This document shows positions 11,304-24,689 of a stretch of 64,000 bases of DNA, in pieces. This DNA comes from Vanilla planifolia (lineage: Eukaryota > Streptophyta > Magnoliopsida > Asparagales > Orchidaceae): assembly GCA_023846275.1 (NCBI GenBank), contig CM043869.1, positions 21,187,275 to 21,251,274 of the forward strand, read 5' to 3'. Position 1 is the stretch's first letter, and each line of letters begins with the position of its first letter. The notes beneath the pieces were generated by a model, which saw only the letters and a list, made by a program, of their open reading frames with translations, made no database searches and was not told the DNA's origin. The translations under genes and the position numbers were made by a program.

Positions 11304-13739
11304 ATTGTTTCAACGGGAATCCAGTGGTCACATCTTGGTTTGACGGCGAGGAACCTCAATCTCACAGGCATTGACATGAGCAACAAATCAAAGGGAACAT
11401 ATCGATTCATTGGCTAACAAAACCTTTGGAGAGATGTTAACAAACATCAAAGTTTTTTAGTCACCATCAAGATAAGGCTTTAAACACAAAGAAACTGTAG
11501 AGTATGATGAGAATGAAGATGGTAAAAGATGAGAATTGATTTTCTTAGTAAACAAACAGGTTTTTTGAGAACGTTTTTAAAACTTATGTAATGAATTTGT
11601 ACACACTGCAATATACTAAACATCCCAGAAATCCAATGGCCATGTACCTATAGAAGTTATGTCAATTTTGAGTTTCTATAAGGAACATGATCCTTCTTCT
11701 TGACAATTGCAAATGTAACATCGCTCAGTGAAGGCAAGCATTTGTTAATTGCCTATTTCAAGGACAGAATGAATTTCTGCATATGTATCTAAAACAAGAA
11801 TTTTTAGCATAAATGAGAAGCAATTCTTGCCTGATTTTCCTTTAGACGATCTCCAATCAAGCAACTTTTAGCAAGACGCTCACTTCCGACAAGATCCATC
11901 AGGTTTCGTGGTCTGCAATTAAAGAATAAGGTCAACAAATATCTTAGGTAACAAGCTTAATGGCACAAACGAACAAGGAACAGCCACCACTAACATTCAC
12001 CACAGATATTATTAAGGTGAAAACAAAATGGCTTCTTGATGATTGTTCATTCATCTGAGTCTTGCCAACTAACCTAATGAACAAAGTAAAACCTGAATCA
12101 TTAATTCCAATCTCTTGTGAATATAGTCTTGTGGCTAGTAAGTTTAGGAAAGAGAAGAATGATCCAAAAGTGAAAAAATGTTGATACCAAATCGTACGTT
12201 TAAAAGCATGCCAGCAAAACACAGCTTGGTACCCCAGAATATGGAACATGAATGAAAGCATACACATGTCGTATTTAGTTAGCCACCAGAAACCAGAAAA
12301 CAGAAGATGAATACATGCATGCAAGCAAAACAAAGCTTGGTACCAAAGAATATCGAACATTCGGGAAACTGAATACACATGTTGTATTCTATTGGCCACC
12401 AGAAATAAGAAAACAAAAGATGAAAGCATGCTCCAATTTACTATGTCTATGTTGATTTCAATTACCTACTGCTTGCAACTTGATCAAGCAGAAAGGAAAT
12501 TTCCTTTATACTACACACATCGACAACAGTAAGGTCTGGCACATGTGTATTACCAGCTTAATCGTGCTTGATGGTATATTGCTTGTTAAGAAGAGTTAGA
12601 CAACTGCTTGTGCTACGATTGGGGGATAACAAATCATGAATTGTTTCATTATAGATCTTTATCGTTGATGCCTGTAAAAAATAAAAAGCATGGTTTGAAA
12701 GTAGGAAAGATTGAGCACAATTTACATTTTCATGCAAAATTGACATTCACACCTGTATTTTGTAAGTCCAACCCTGGCACTGTAGTGATTGGCTAGTCTC
12801 AAAGATCTACTCCAAGGAACGTGGTATTAATCCTTTCTGCTCAGGGGCTTCAGGCTTGCCCATCTTGGTGTAAGTTTTACCAGAACCAGTTTGTCCATAA
12901 GCAAAGATACAAACCTTTTTAAAGAAGAGATAGCAAAACAAGGAGTTAAGAATAATGAATGAGACCTGAAGCTTCTTATATGAATTTTCTCCAAGATAGA
13001 GAATAAATTTTCAAGACCAAAATGTTCATTCAACTAGCTCACGAATTGGTTTGATCATCCAATTCAATCATGCTGGCCTAATGATGTGAGCATGGTCATT
13101 TAATGTTTTTTATGTACACATTTATCTCTACTATAGGAATAAGATATGAAAAGAACTTTGAAAAAAAAGTGAATGAAGAAAATAGGAACCCATAAAAAAA
13201 ATAACTGAAAAATTTATCCCAACTATAGGTTAAACTTCCAGAATCATTTACTCAAAATTAAAATATTTGTTAGATAAAAACAAAATACTACTAAATCACT
13301 ACTCCTTGGCCTAGCAACTTCAGTTAATCCAATTTTTACCATTTTAGCATTTAACAGTGTAAAATAAACAAATATACTAGACAAGCTCAACAAGTTATTT
13401 CTACCAATCATACTTTAGTTCCTTTCGAGAGAAGGCCAACCCACCCCAACACGCTTCAAAAAAAAAAAAAATAAAAACAACAAAAGTATAATTAAGTTCT
13501 AAAATCAAGAAATGTGCAAAAAAACCCATTCAATCGAATAACAGTTTTTATTTAGATTTTTAACATGAAATAAGTTGGCAATAAAAATTGATCATTATAT
13601 GAATTTTCTAATCTTGCTAGAGCATTGGATGATATGTAATTGATTTTATCAAAAGTAATAGTAGATTTTTCAAAATTATAAAAATTTTGTATGGTTTTAG
13701 AAATACAAAATACCTTCTCATAAAGCTTCATTTGATTTA

Positions 13740-16700
13740 ATCACTTATACTCAAACAATTTTAAAAATCACTATCCTGACCATCTATCTAGCATCCTTAA
13801 TGTAAAGTATTGAGGCTAACTATAGATTTTAAGAAACAATAGAGAATTTTAGATGAAGAATTACTAGGTGCAGTGGGGTACTACAAAAAAGGAAGCTCTT
13901 CCAAGTTCACTATTTGAACTTCGAAATAATAGAGTTAAATAAAGAAAAAATGACAATAATAGAGAAAATCAAATATAGTCAATTAAATATTCTCCTCTCT
14001 CTCTCTCTCTCTCTCCTCCCTCCTCTCAACTCCATATGCTAAATGCCAAGAATATATTTATGGACAACTAAGTCATTAGAAAACCCATTAATATGACAAG
14101 GTAGTATTGAATTTCATGACAATAAAAATAGTATCTTATTTTGATAATAATAAACACTTTAAATATTTATTTTGTAATCTAATTTATCTATCTAGAATAT
14201 TCTATAAATTATTATAAGATAGGTAGACTCATAGATCACTTATTGTGTAGTAGATAAGAATACTCTAAAGTAAAGACAGAAAATGTTTTTCTACTATGAT
14301 AATCATGTGTCCAAGAACTACCTCAAAGAACTTTATAACTTCATAGAAAATGTTTAGGGATTAAAATCTAATTTGCTATGTTATTTCATGAGCTTGCACT
14401 ACCTTACACAAGCATTCTAAAGTTCATTTAGTTGTGCCCTTTTAACCAAGGATTTTACTTCAATTTATTTTGTGAAGCAATAACCTATCACAACAAAATA
14501 CCAAAGTTTGCCAAAGAAAATTGTTTCATAAACTAGGAAATGCCATAATACATTAATGGCTTTCGTTGATCCTATTAGCATTAAAGCAAATGTCTATTAA
14601 AATGACAATTTTACAATCTCAACATATTGCGCAACTTTCTTTTCCAATGTTAGCCAATAAAATTCTTGTTAAAAAACTCATGGCTAGGTTATAACCAAAA
14701 GAACTACTTCAATAATCCACATAATAAATGGATTTAATAATGTCAAACAACTTGAGAGGTTGGATAACATTATTCCAAATTTTCAAGAACATGAAAGACA
14801 TAACAGACGAGCTTCTTAATTCGATCGCATTCTCATAGTTTTTTGTAAGCTACAATCTGGTTTTGCCTCTCAATGGTTTGAAAATGTTTAATCCTCGACT
14901 TCATAAGAAGATATGATTCTACATAATGTAGCAATATGACCATCTAACTTATATTGGTCTCAAAATTTCTTTGGTGATTGCATTTTCAAAAAGTCTCAAA
15001 CACCATCAGGGTTAGCTTCACTTCCTTTCTTTAAACGTGCTTGATATAATGCCAAAATTGCACTCGAGTGGACTGACACACAACCAAAATTTTCATAATT
15101 CTTGAAAGTTCTCTTTAAGATCGTTAACATAGGTGAAGAATGATTGCTTTTGACTAAAAACTCCTCAAAATATGCATCAAGATTCATTCCTCATTGATGG
15201 CTAAAAACTATATTAACCATGTATTGATATGTTGACCTTTCAGTTTTTAAAACAAATGAGATGGCCTTTTAGCAACATATTGAAAATTGATGATAGATGA
15301 AGGTTTTCATTATCTAACTCAAAACTCTTGATCTATTATCATCCAAATAAGGCATTTTAAAAAAATTAAATGATTAAAAGTTTCAATCAAGCTCATTGAA
15401 TCATCAAATATTGACAAAAAAGAAAATGTTGGTCAAGCCAAATAAGATAAAACAAACAGTCAACACAAATGTGTCATTACTTTTCTTGACAAGCAAAAGC
15501 TTTTCCAACCACTTGAGGTATTGCACAACAACAATGAATCAAACGTTAAGAATATAAGCTAGTTCTCTTTAGTTAAGGCTTGTTTTTCTTAGCTAAGTGT
15601 GTGTTCTTTCATCCTATTCTTTAGCATTCAATGTTAACAATAACTTGTTGGTAAAATATAACTCAAGGAACACCAACCATATCAAAAAAAGACCATGCAA
15701 AAATATCAATGTGCTGAGCTAGGGGGTGAGAGAATGGTCTCCCTTTGCTATTAATTCAAACCCTTTGCTCTCCATTGAAGTTGACAAATATACGTATGCT
15801 TTGGAAGGAACTAAAAGATCAAGAAGAAAAGAAAAAAAATATCTATGAAGAAAGAGCAAGACGTTCAATAAATTGACGAAATGCCACGACTTCCCATCAT
15901 TGTGCTCAGGTAGCAACTCCTCAACTGAAGCAGTTCTCCTTAAGCATCAGAAACCTAATGGCATAAGAGTTTATTTGAACACAAGGGATCAAAGAGTGTG
16001 AGGAGTACCTGATGGTTGATGACCAAGATTGAAATTACTTAACAAAGAGTAATTTTTTGTAGGATTTTATTTTGAAGGATATAAAAATAAATAATCCCAC
16101 ATAGACTATAAATAAATGATTCGGAGATTTATGTGATAATTTTGGCTTAAAATTTCTAAAAACTTTTTGAGAATAAAACCCTCTTTGGTCTAAATTGGAT
16201 GATCAAATGAAGCAATATCTCGACATAATAAAACTAGGTTGCAAAATTTATACATAGAAGGTGTTGAAGCCATAATGTGAAATTTATTTATTATAGTTAA
16301 ATAAAAAATTACAAAAAATTATATTGTCATGTTCATAAAATTTTCCATCTACATGACTACTTATATTTCATTCCCTTACGCGAAAAAAGAAAGCTAACTT
16401 TAAGCTTCGTTTATTCTCCCAAGAAGTTGATTGGAGAACCAACATAGGGGAGAACACGACTTAAACAAATGGCCATCTTATTTAAGGCATTCCAAAATAA
16501 AGAATTAAAAAACTACGATATCCACAATACCAAACACACATCAATGTTTGCAATAAGTCATGTGAACATGATGGTGGTTTTAAGAAATTCTAAACAAATA
16601 AGAAGCTTTGGCTCAAAAGAGATTGGAAGCAAATAAAATATTCTCATTATTACATTTGACAAAGTGTTTGCCTTATAAGATTTTTGAATTAATTTATAAG

Positions 16701-19250
16701 GGCATGCTTGATTCCCTCCAAAGATCACAAAAATTACACTAACATGTACTTAAACATGTCTCCATGGCCCTAAAGAGAGATGAAAAGTCTCGATAGGTCT
16801 TAAATAATTTTCCTTCAAGGTGATGCAACACCAATTGTGGAGTTTAAAACTCCTTTAATCCATAGAAACTACATAAAGCATAAACCAATCACAAAGCTAC
16901 CCAAATCAAACCTTGCTTCACAATCTTTGTAGATGATGACACATAACTTCATTCATTTCATATGATAGCTCTTCATGATTTATGAGTGCTTTATCATAGT
17001 TTATTATATTACATCATAGTTCAGTTTGAAATTTCTTGGATCCTTCCATTGACAGCACATTGGACAACTTTCCATAGATTAATATAACATGAGGCATGGT
17101 TGGGAGCTTTTCATGGATTTTCAATGTCTTTGATACTTGCTTTGGCTACTTAAGCTCCCTTTTGGATGAATTCCTTTAAACGAATTATATAAAAAGTGCC
17201 AAGGTTTAGAATAGCATTATCTTTTTTTTATTTCTTTGTGATCTCTCTTTATTCCTTCATGCTTTCTTTCCTAAAATAAGTTGTTCAAAATTAAGAAGAG
17301 TTTAATTAAGATTTTTATTTCCATGAACATTTCTTTCCATTTTTATTTTTTTTCAAAACTCTTGTATTAAAGAAATATAAGACAAATGAAAGTATTAGAT
17401 AATTGTTTTTGGTGATAACTCTTGCATAGCTTAAGGGCTTATGTTTGACTAGACTTGAATATCAATCCAACATCTTGAAACTCTTAATGACCTCCTTCTT
17501 CCTCTCTTTGTTTTTTCTTTTTTATTCCTTTTTAATCTAAGCAAACTCAATAAACCTAAAAACCATCTTAAACCTCAAAACTCTCTCCCTTTCATCATGC
17601 TTAAACTTTTGCAAAATACCTCACTCTAAAACCTCTAAAATTATCACATGCTTCCCCTTTCTCAAGTATGCCTCACCTAAAATTAAATCACAACCTTTCT
17701 ATCGTTTCCTCCCATTCACTCTAATAACCCTCAATTTCAACATCCTCTCTCTACAAACCCTTGGTCAAGCCTTGCTTCTTCTTAAACAAAGCCAATTAAC
17801 CATCCACCAAAGGACCTAAGAGAGCTACTTTATGTCTCTCTTTCTCCCTTCTTACCATAATATTATTGCCGCTAACTTTCGTAAACAATTTTTGTAATCA
17901 AAGACTTCATGGATGATAACCAAAGGTAATGTGGCAATAAGAATTTACTTGAGAGATACATTTAATGGAGTATTCTCAAACTCTTGAAGAGGTAACTAAT
18001 GGTCTAAGATGGATGATAATAATGTCATCAATTACTCCCTTAATGAAAATATTTAGATTTCTTCATTGCTGAGGTGAGCTCATTGGTAATTTCCTTAAGC
18101 CTTCTCTTGCTTCCAAATGTGTTGGAAATAGATAAGTCTTGTTCATTAACTAAGAGTAATAAAAATTTTTCAGCAAGATATTAGACAACAAACAAAGCCT
18201 TGGTTTGTCAAATTCATTGGCCCAAAGAAAAAATACTAAAGATGCTTGAGTCACCTAGGTTTCTTCTAGCACTACCTCACTTAGGCTTTCTTGGAAACAT
18301 TGGAGGTAAAATTTGGAGCTTTCTTTTTAATTTTGACTAAGATCTGGCAAACATTCAACCAAAATTTTCTGGCTTGACATAACTAGCAATGGAAGAAGCC
18401 AAGATCCTTTTCAAAAACTTAAAATTTGGAATAACGAGATACCTTCTAAAGCAACTTCGATGTTGCATCCATGAAGCAAGATGGAGAAAATTGTTCACTT
18501 AATCGCACCAAAAAGCAAGAAAAAAAGACGTAAGTGTGTCGAATTCACATAGAAAAATTTATGGCTCTTATTTGTAAGAAGAATAGCTAAGATGCATCAT
18601 ACACCATGCCACACTCTTTGCTAAATGAACACATCCAAGGACAACAAAGGTAAAAAGGAAATTAAGAAGTGGCACAAACAAAAGGTATCTCACTTGCAGA
18701 AATTAATTAACTAGTAGAGAAATAAAGGGAGACGAATGAGTTGAAAAAGGATAGTTTATCATAAGAAAACGAACAAGCTCATTTAAGACAATTGAAACTT
18801 GAGCTTGAATCGTAGACTTTAGTGGAACAAGAATTTCAAATGGATTGAAATGACCTTCACAAAAATATTTCCAAATGTTACTAAATGATGTGAAAGAATG
18901 GCTCAAAAGGAGGATCATTCTTAAGAGGTGGAGGCATAGAATTAGTGATCACTTACATCGTTGAAACATTAAAAACAAGATTATCAATAAGCACAACTTT
19001 TTGAAATATAGTTCTCATCCTCTATCTACTCACTAATTCCAACATGTAATGTTAGAATAGTGTTGAAACTAATTACGAATTCCAAGAAGAAGAAATGATT
19101 TACTTCCCTTTAGCTAAAGAATCATAAGAAGGTAATTTAGAGTTATTACAAAAAGGAAGCTCCTTGAAGTTCAAATATAAGACTTAGGTAAGAACGTAGA
19201 GGGATAAGCAAAGATAAATTCCCTAAAACATAAAAAATTATGTTTTGCAA
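13740..19250 (-). mobile_element. Ty3/gypsy LTR retrotransposon fossil (probable Tat-like lineage)
   Basis: This fossil lies inside the large kinesin intron, in the same orientation. Reverse-transcriptase-region remnants are seen on the minus strand: HIDIFAWSFFDMVGVP near 15715-15665, VQYLKWLEKLLLVKKSND near 15520-15465, and LKKGSEANPDGV with EEFLVKSNHSS in 15187-14996. These correspond to blocks of the non-chromoviral gypsy polyprotein. Two related segments near 13740-13985 and 18990-19250 (shared core around ggaagctc at 13890 and 19160) look like eroded LTRs. A polypurine tract on the minus strand (13991-14027) sits just upstream of the lower one, where a primer tract should be. The element is heavily broken and old. 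Family assignment is moderate; the ends are approximate. Confidence 0.5.
13991..14027 (+). repeat. Pyrimidine tract with CT microsatellite
   Basis: A run of CT dinucleotides followed by cctccctcctctc. On the minus strand it is a polypurine tract located next to the proposed lower LTR of the gypsy fossil. It may be the old primer tract expanded by slippage, or an unrelated microsatellite. Confidence 0.7.
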
Positions 19251-20423
19251 AATTGCCCATCACACCCAAATGGTACATAAACTAAACCATAATGTAGTGG
19301 CAAGTTAATTATAAACAAAGAACAAGACCCTTTTCACATGATAAATTTTCAAATTTCATTAATATTTTGTCCTTCTCTAAACTAAGTTTTATCCTATTCA
19401 ACTTGAACAATGATAATACCAATCATGCTTGATGAATCCTAATCAATCTGGACATTGAGAGTGATCCATGTGACACAACACCTTGAGAGCTATTTCTCTA
19501 ACACTTGATTTCTAGAAATCTTACACCTTTTAACCTTGTTCTCATGAAAAGGTTTGTCATGGAAGGCTAGTACAATTTTTAAAAGACATGCCTCATGTTA
19601 ATCATCAAGCATATGATGATCTATCAAATTGTAACCTAACATGATAACTTTGCATATTCATGCAAAATAAATGGCAAATAACTATCATAACACCAATTAA
19701 AATAGGATTAAGTAAGTGATCATGGTTTTTCTCTTGCATACTATACAAATAACTAAAATAAAAATATCTAAACAAATGCCTCTTACTCCTTATTTTGGGA
19801 TAATATATGTACCATCTATTAATATTTATGAATCCATGAACATAAGGTTTGATAACATCTTATTTAGATTGCATACCCATAAGAAGCACATAAGAAAATA
19901 TCTAAATTTAATTTAGTTACTAACAAATGATGAAAACATTAAAAATGTGGATAAGATAAAATTCACAAAAGAAAACTAAAATAAAATATTTGACATAATG
20001 GATTTAATGCCTAGAATATACCACCTTACATCCATCAAGTGCACTTTGCACTAGTTGTTCGATTTCTAAAAACACATTCTCCAGAGATGACTCGTGAGAA
20101 AATACTTTGTCAAAAGTGAAACAATACTTTTGAGCTATTTATAAATAAAGCAAAAGAAAAAGCATTCAGCTATAGAAGGCTCATCCTTACAAATTATAGT
20201 TTCCATAAGACATTATAAAACATATGAAAGCTTGCATGTAACAAATTAGAAAAAAAATTCCTTTCCACTATACATCAAATCAATGCCTCTCCCAAGAGAC
20301 TTGACGCTTGTTGGATATGAAATAACTGAACAATCTGCTCTCCTGGCATCAACATTTGACAAAAAAGGTTGCACTCTACAAAAAACTCGAATGTTTCCTT
20401 TTAGTTCTTGCAAAACATTAAAG

Positions 20424-23350
20424 CTCAATAAAAGTATAATATGTGTGTAATAAATATCATATATGAATATACATTTTGGACATGTTTCTTGTACAACTTT
20501 CCAATGGAATGGCTATCAAAGGCTCCAAGATTTTAAAGAAAAAAGCTGCAAAGAAAAAAGAACTTTTCTTTAAGACAACTGTCTAGGGTTCAAATACCAG
20601 ATCGCCAATCAAATTTTAAGTGTTTTGCTACCCAATAATGTAGCTTTTATGAAAATATCAAAATATTAATAAACACATTGGCATGGAGAAACTTATCTTT
20701 GCAAATGGAGACACATACATGGCTTGTGGAAAAGAAGAAATTGAGTGATGCGCATGCATGTTTATTTGTTTGGGACCAAAACAAGAATTTCAAATAGTCT
20801 AAAACTGATTTCAGTCCAACACTCAACCGAATTATTGGTTTGGTTTAACTCAAGGTTTTAGCTAATCATTGCTAAAATCAAACTCCACCACCCTCAACCT
20901 AATTTTTGCTTCCAAATCCATTACAAAATTACCTAAATACCTTCATTTTCTGATAATAAAAGAGCTCGGGTGGGTAAGTTAGAAAATGCTCTTAATAGCT
21001 ACAATAATGGTTCTAATGGATGAGATTTACAAGACTTAGTGTCACCAAATTTCCAACACCAAAGAATGGTTTCACATTCAATTTCTCTTTTGTTAATATT
21101 TCTCTTGCTCAATTATCCATAACATTACTTTTACGTTTATTCTTTTAATAATTTGCTAATTAATAACATAAATAAAAATTGGCTAATTTAAATGTTTAAT
21201 TATATAACATTGATTTAGAATCTTATCCTTTTATTGTAATACCTACTTTTATCTTTTCAACAATACTCTTTTTAGTCACTTGGATAGATTATGGCCACTC
21301 ACTTTTTTAACAATATTTTTTTATAATTTATTTTTTGCATCACTTAGCCACACAGACAAGTGATTGTTATTGTTTTTTAATTATGTTATTTATATCATTT
21401 CTTTTTTATTACCCAACCACATAACTATGTTGACAAATGCTAACCTTATTAATTTAAAAAAATATCCCATTTATTTTCAATAGTTCATTTCTTTTCAATG
21501 TTACACATGCACCTTATTAATAGTTAAACACATTCGTGTTCTACACGCACAAGCTACCTTCATGCATGGATAGACCCTTGGCTCAGTCATAAATTTGTGC
21601 ACCTCAAGATGCACACTGGCAAAGACAGACGTTGATATGTGCAAAATTTGTAAAATTTGAGAAATTTTTTATTTTCGATCAATTTGAGACGTCAAAACTC
21701 ATAGAAAGTCAGAACTTGAGAAATTCAGGGAGTTTTGAGAATCAGAACTTCGTAAATTCAAAACCCTTTAAAGGAAATCTTCTTGGGGAATTCAACCTCC
21801 TTGTGGTAAAAACCCTATTATCCTTCTCTTTCTCTGTCTTTCTTTGCTCACTATTATTACACTTTCACTTCTGTTGTTATCATTTTGAAAAAAAGCCTAT
21901 TGATGCGGGTTCAAGATGAGAAAACCTAATGATAATGACAACACTATTATTAGAGTCATGATTGTTTAAAGTCACCAACCATAATTTATTAACAAACTTT
22001 CTAGAACAAGTGCGACTTGGTAGCATTAAAAAGTGGCATAGCTAAGAATTGTCAATAATAACTCATCATCTTTCTTTGCAATTTAACATTGGGCAACTAA
22101 TAAGGAAAAGAAGTAGCATGTAAACATCCCAACTAGCCTTATGCCCAAGCACTCACATCAGAGGAGACCTATAAGCCCCAAGTTATAGGGATCATGGTTC
22201 CATTTGTAAGAGGAAAAGAGCAAATCTAAGAAAAAATTAATGACAAAAAAACCAATGATATCAAAAGGTACCTCGTTAGAGAAATATCTAAATCTTTTTT
22301 CCACTCAGATTGCTTTTATTGTTGCTTACTCATGTACTTCTAAGGCAATGTGACTACTATAAAGATCACAATAAGCTCTTAAGTCACTCACAACTTCAAA
22401 GGTTGTCAATGTTTGTTTGAAATGGAAAAACATTATTTTCAAACAAACAAAATATGCAAAATAATGGCATTTTCATCCAACATCAAATGTTTTAGAAGAA
22501 AAAACTTAGTGTCATTAGGGTTTTTGGAGAAGATCTTTCGCAATATTGATCTTTGATTCAAAATGGCAAGTTGTTGCTAAGGTTTTCACTCTATTATAAA
22601 TATAAAGTTTCTATTATATATTCTATATTTATTGCATTCATTCTTCTATTATGACTTCTTTTGGCTCAAGTATGGGATCTTTTGATCTATTATACCCCCT
22701 TTGAGTTGCATAATGAAATATATTACATAACCCTTCTATGGATTGTAATGAATTCTTTTCTACCTACTTTTACAAAAAACTACAATGGAGTAAGTTTCAT
22801 CTTTTATGATTATGTGTAAATATAAACAATAATTGTCCAAATCACTTAAAAATTTCTATTCATTACTTCATCCTTATTTTTTATTAGTTATTCTTCAAGT
22901 GCACACACTTTTTAAAAAATGGTATTTTAAAATAATGCTATTTTTATCTTTGTAAATTTTTGAAAAGAATGAAAAAAAAGTACAATTCAATTTCCTCTTG
23001 TGCATGTCTCAACTCTTCAAAAACAAGCTAGCTTTCAACAACATTGTTACAAAAATTTTAACGATGTTCTATAGCAAATTACTAGAATAGAAAAAGGTTA
23101 CTGATTAAAAGGCAATTGTTAGATGGCAAATTAAGCAATTGACAGATTGATTTAAGCTATGATAGCACAACCACTAAACTCTATTTCTCAGTATATAAAT
23201 TAGGAGTGGCAGCATACAAAATTTTTAATAAAAACAAAGAGTTAGAATAAAAATAATTGAGGCAAAATTACATGGAGAAAAGGTATTGTTTTTTAATTTG
23301 GTTGAGTACATTTATATGATAGTAAACTCAATTTAAATTGATAATCTCAC
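20424..23350. other. Intron-like DNA where kinesin coiled-coil exons should lie
   Basis: The exon before (ending 23351) and the motor exon after (starting 20423) should be linked by several coiled-coil exons. I could not recognise any of them here on the minus strand. The stretch contains short unassigned frames (for example 21632-21919 on plus) and no repeat I could match. Either the exons were deleted or replaced by inserted DNA, or they have diverged too far to read by eye. Confidence 0.45.
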
Positions 23351-24683
23351 CCTCATATTCTCACATTGATTCCTAAGTAAGCTAGCCTGATCCATTAATC
23401 TAGTAATAATCTCCACCAATGCATTTTTCTCCTTCTGCAACTTTGATATAGTATAACCATTCTTGATAGCATCAGCCTATTGCTGAAGGTTATATTATTG
23501 CGAGCTGATGTTGTACTCTTGTAGTAATTTGTTTGTCCCTTGAATCATTTTTATCTATGTAGTAACAAAATACATAATATATCAAAAAAACAAAATATAT
23601 AAATATTTCTTTCAATTAAGTTCAATAATGCATGTTGCTCTACCTGACTATTGAGATGATTTATTTCTTGTGTAGCCTTCTCAAGGTCTTCCATGAGACA
23701 ATAATGTGAATTTTTAGAAGTAGCCCTTGCTTCAGCTTCTTTCTCCTGAGCTTTAATGGCAACCTAGTATGTTTCATGAGTATTATCATTATATATAAGT
23801 CAATAAAGAAACTATATTTAATTTTTAGAAGGTACCAATTTGTTGGACTCCTCCCTCTTAAGATTCTTCTCCAAGGACACCTTCATTGTATGGTTTTCCT
23901 CAATCAGCAAAGTAAACTCTTCTATTTTGGAATTCATTTGGGATTCTGAAAAGAAATGAAATTTTCCAACGTTTAATAGTAAAATGAATTCATCATCGCA
24001 TGAAAATGTAAATTGAAAATATTCACCAATTTCAGATTGCTTGCCCTTTTCTGAGTCCAAGAAACTATTGAGCTCATCCTGTATCGCAAGATAACTATCT
24101 TCTAGATCAATGTACCAACTAATACAGGACTTTAGCCTCTTGAAGTAGTTTCTCATACGATTCATCCTTCCCTGTAAAAAAACAATAAAAATTAGAATAA
24201 ACACAATTACTCAAGAAAAAAGAGACAGATTGTTATTGTAACATAAAGATTACGAAGCCTAGTTTCCTGGACATCTGCTTTGCTTATGAGCATTGATTTC
24301 TTAGATAGCAACTTCACTACATCCTCCCTTGAGTTAAACACAACCCAGGCACCATCACAATTTTCATTAGAGATGGCAGTATCGGGAACACCTCCATTAT
24401 CCCTAGATATTGTATTCATACTTGATAGAGGTAGGCAACAAAACGCAGAGTTTTCCTTTCCTACCAAATCCCCTCCTCCAATCTTTCGCCGCCTATTTAA
24501 CTGCGATTCATCAAAGTTCTCGCCCTTCTGCAAATCAGTCTACATGTAAGAATTCCAAGCCAAGGAGAGAACTAGCCATACAACGTATTGAAACTGAATG
24601 TAGCGAGAAGTAAAACTTACATTTGAGCAGCTTCGAGAAACATTATACCCAGCGGTCAGTGGGGGTTTGTTCTGGTTCCTCAT
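23351..24683 (-). pseudogene. Kinesin-14 pseudogene: tail and start of coiled coil (exons 0-5)
   Basis: Exon 0 (24683-24621) starts at ATG and reads MRNQNKPPLTAGYNVSRSCS, with donor GT after 24621. Exon 1 (24539 to about 24254) carries RRRKIGGGDLVGKENSAFC and NSREDVVKLLSKKSM, as in ATK tails. Exon 2 (24171-24027) reads MRNYFKRLKSCISWYIDLED, a hallmark block of the family. Exon 3 (23945-23836) gives EEFTLLIEENHTMKVSLEKN. Exon 4 (23763-23644) gives KAQEKEAEARATSKNSHYCL. Exon 5 (23554-23351) gives LLQEYNISSQ, stop, YNLQQ, stop, ADAIKNG, then KLQKEKNALVEII. Exons 2-5 have AG acceptors and GT donors in place. The exon 1/2 junction does not join in frame with the obvious donor, so its end is uncertain. 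The two stops in exon 5 lie in a stretch where ATK kinesins read LQQYN and related Gln-rich coil. Confidence 0.85.
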
Positions 24684-24689
24684 GTGCAT

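Larger units (their letters stand above)
11328..20423 (-). pseudogene. Kinesin-14 pseudogene: motor domain exons
   Basis: The motor begins at 20423 with [20 protein letters not shown] and [14 protein letters not shown], the neck-motor junction of kinesin-14. The next exons are 20134-20025 ([20 protein letters not shown]), 12914-12753 ([19 protein letters not shown], an intact P-loop), 12671-12466 ([13 protein letters not shown] and HVPDLTVVDVCSI), 12073 to about 11960 (VGKTQMNEQSSRSHFVFTL, switch I), 11912-11831 (LMDLVGSERLAK, switch II), 11752-11648 ([20 protein letters not shown]) and 11477-11328 (KTLMFVNISPK to VNACEIEVPRRQT). The stop after LE replaces the Gln of LEQIF, that after SICSL the Arg of SLRFAA, and that ending the 11752-11648 exon the Gln of YLLQ. 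The first motor exon lacks a GT donor (GA instead). The exon ending at 11831 has a GC donor. Confidence 0.9.
11328..24683 (-). pseudogene. Kinesin-14 (ATK/KatA type, C-terminal motor) pseudogene
   Basis: Kinesin-14 of the ATK class is a minus-end-directed C-terminal motor that focuses spindle poles in plant mitosis and meiosis. Here the gene spans over 13 kb on the minus strand, with about 13 exons recognised in order: an N-terminal tail, a coiled coil, then the motor. Introns are bounded by recognisable splice signals, so this is not a retrocopy. At least eight in-frame stops interrupt conserved exons. Two lie in the coiled coil, the rest in the motor (including after LIPRSLE, KHD, NSKLT, LDGD and ESICSL). 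Coiled-coil exons expected between 23350 and 20423 are not recognisable. The intron between the second and third motor exons is about 7.1 kb and holds a gypsy fossil. Family length is about 750-800 residues. The kinesin-14 identity is secure; which paralogue it is, is not. Confidence 0.9.

Noticed and set aside
11037-11417. 126-codon plus-strand frame as a repeat protein
   Set aside because: It is produced by the 93-bp minisatellite (near a multiple of three) and then runs antisense through the last kinesin exon. The first two units do not keep the frame.
13991-14027. CT tract as a core promoter initiator (Y-patch) for a gene in the kinesin intron
   Set aside because: No coding sequence starts downstream on the plus strand, and its position next to a proposed LTR offers a simpler account.
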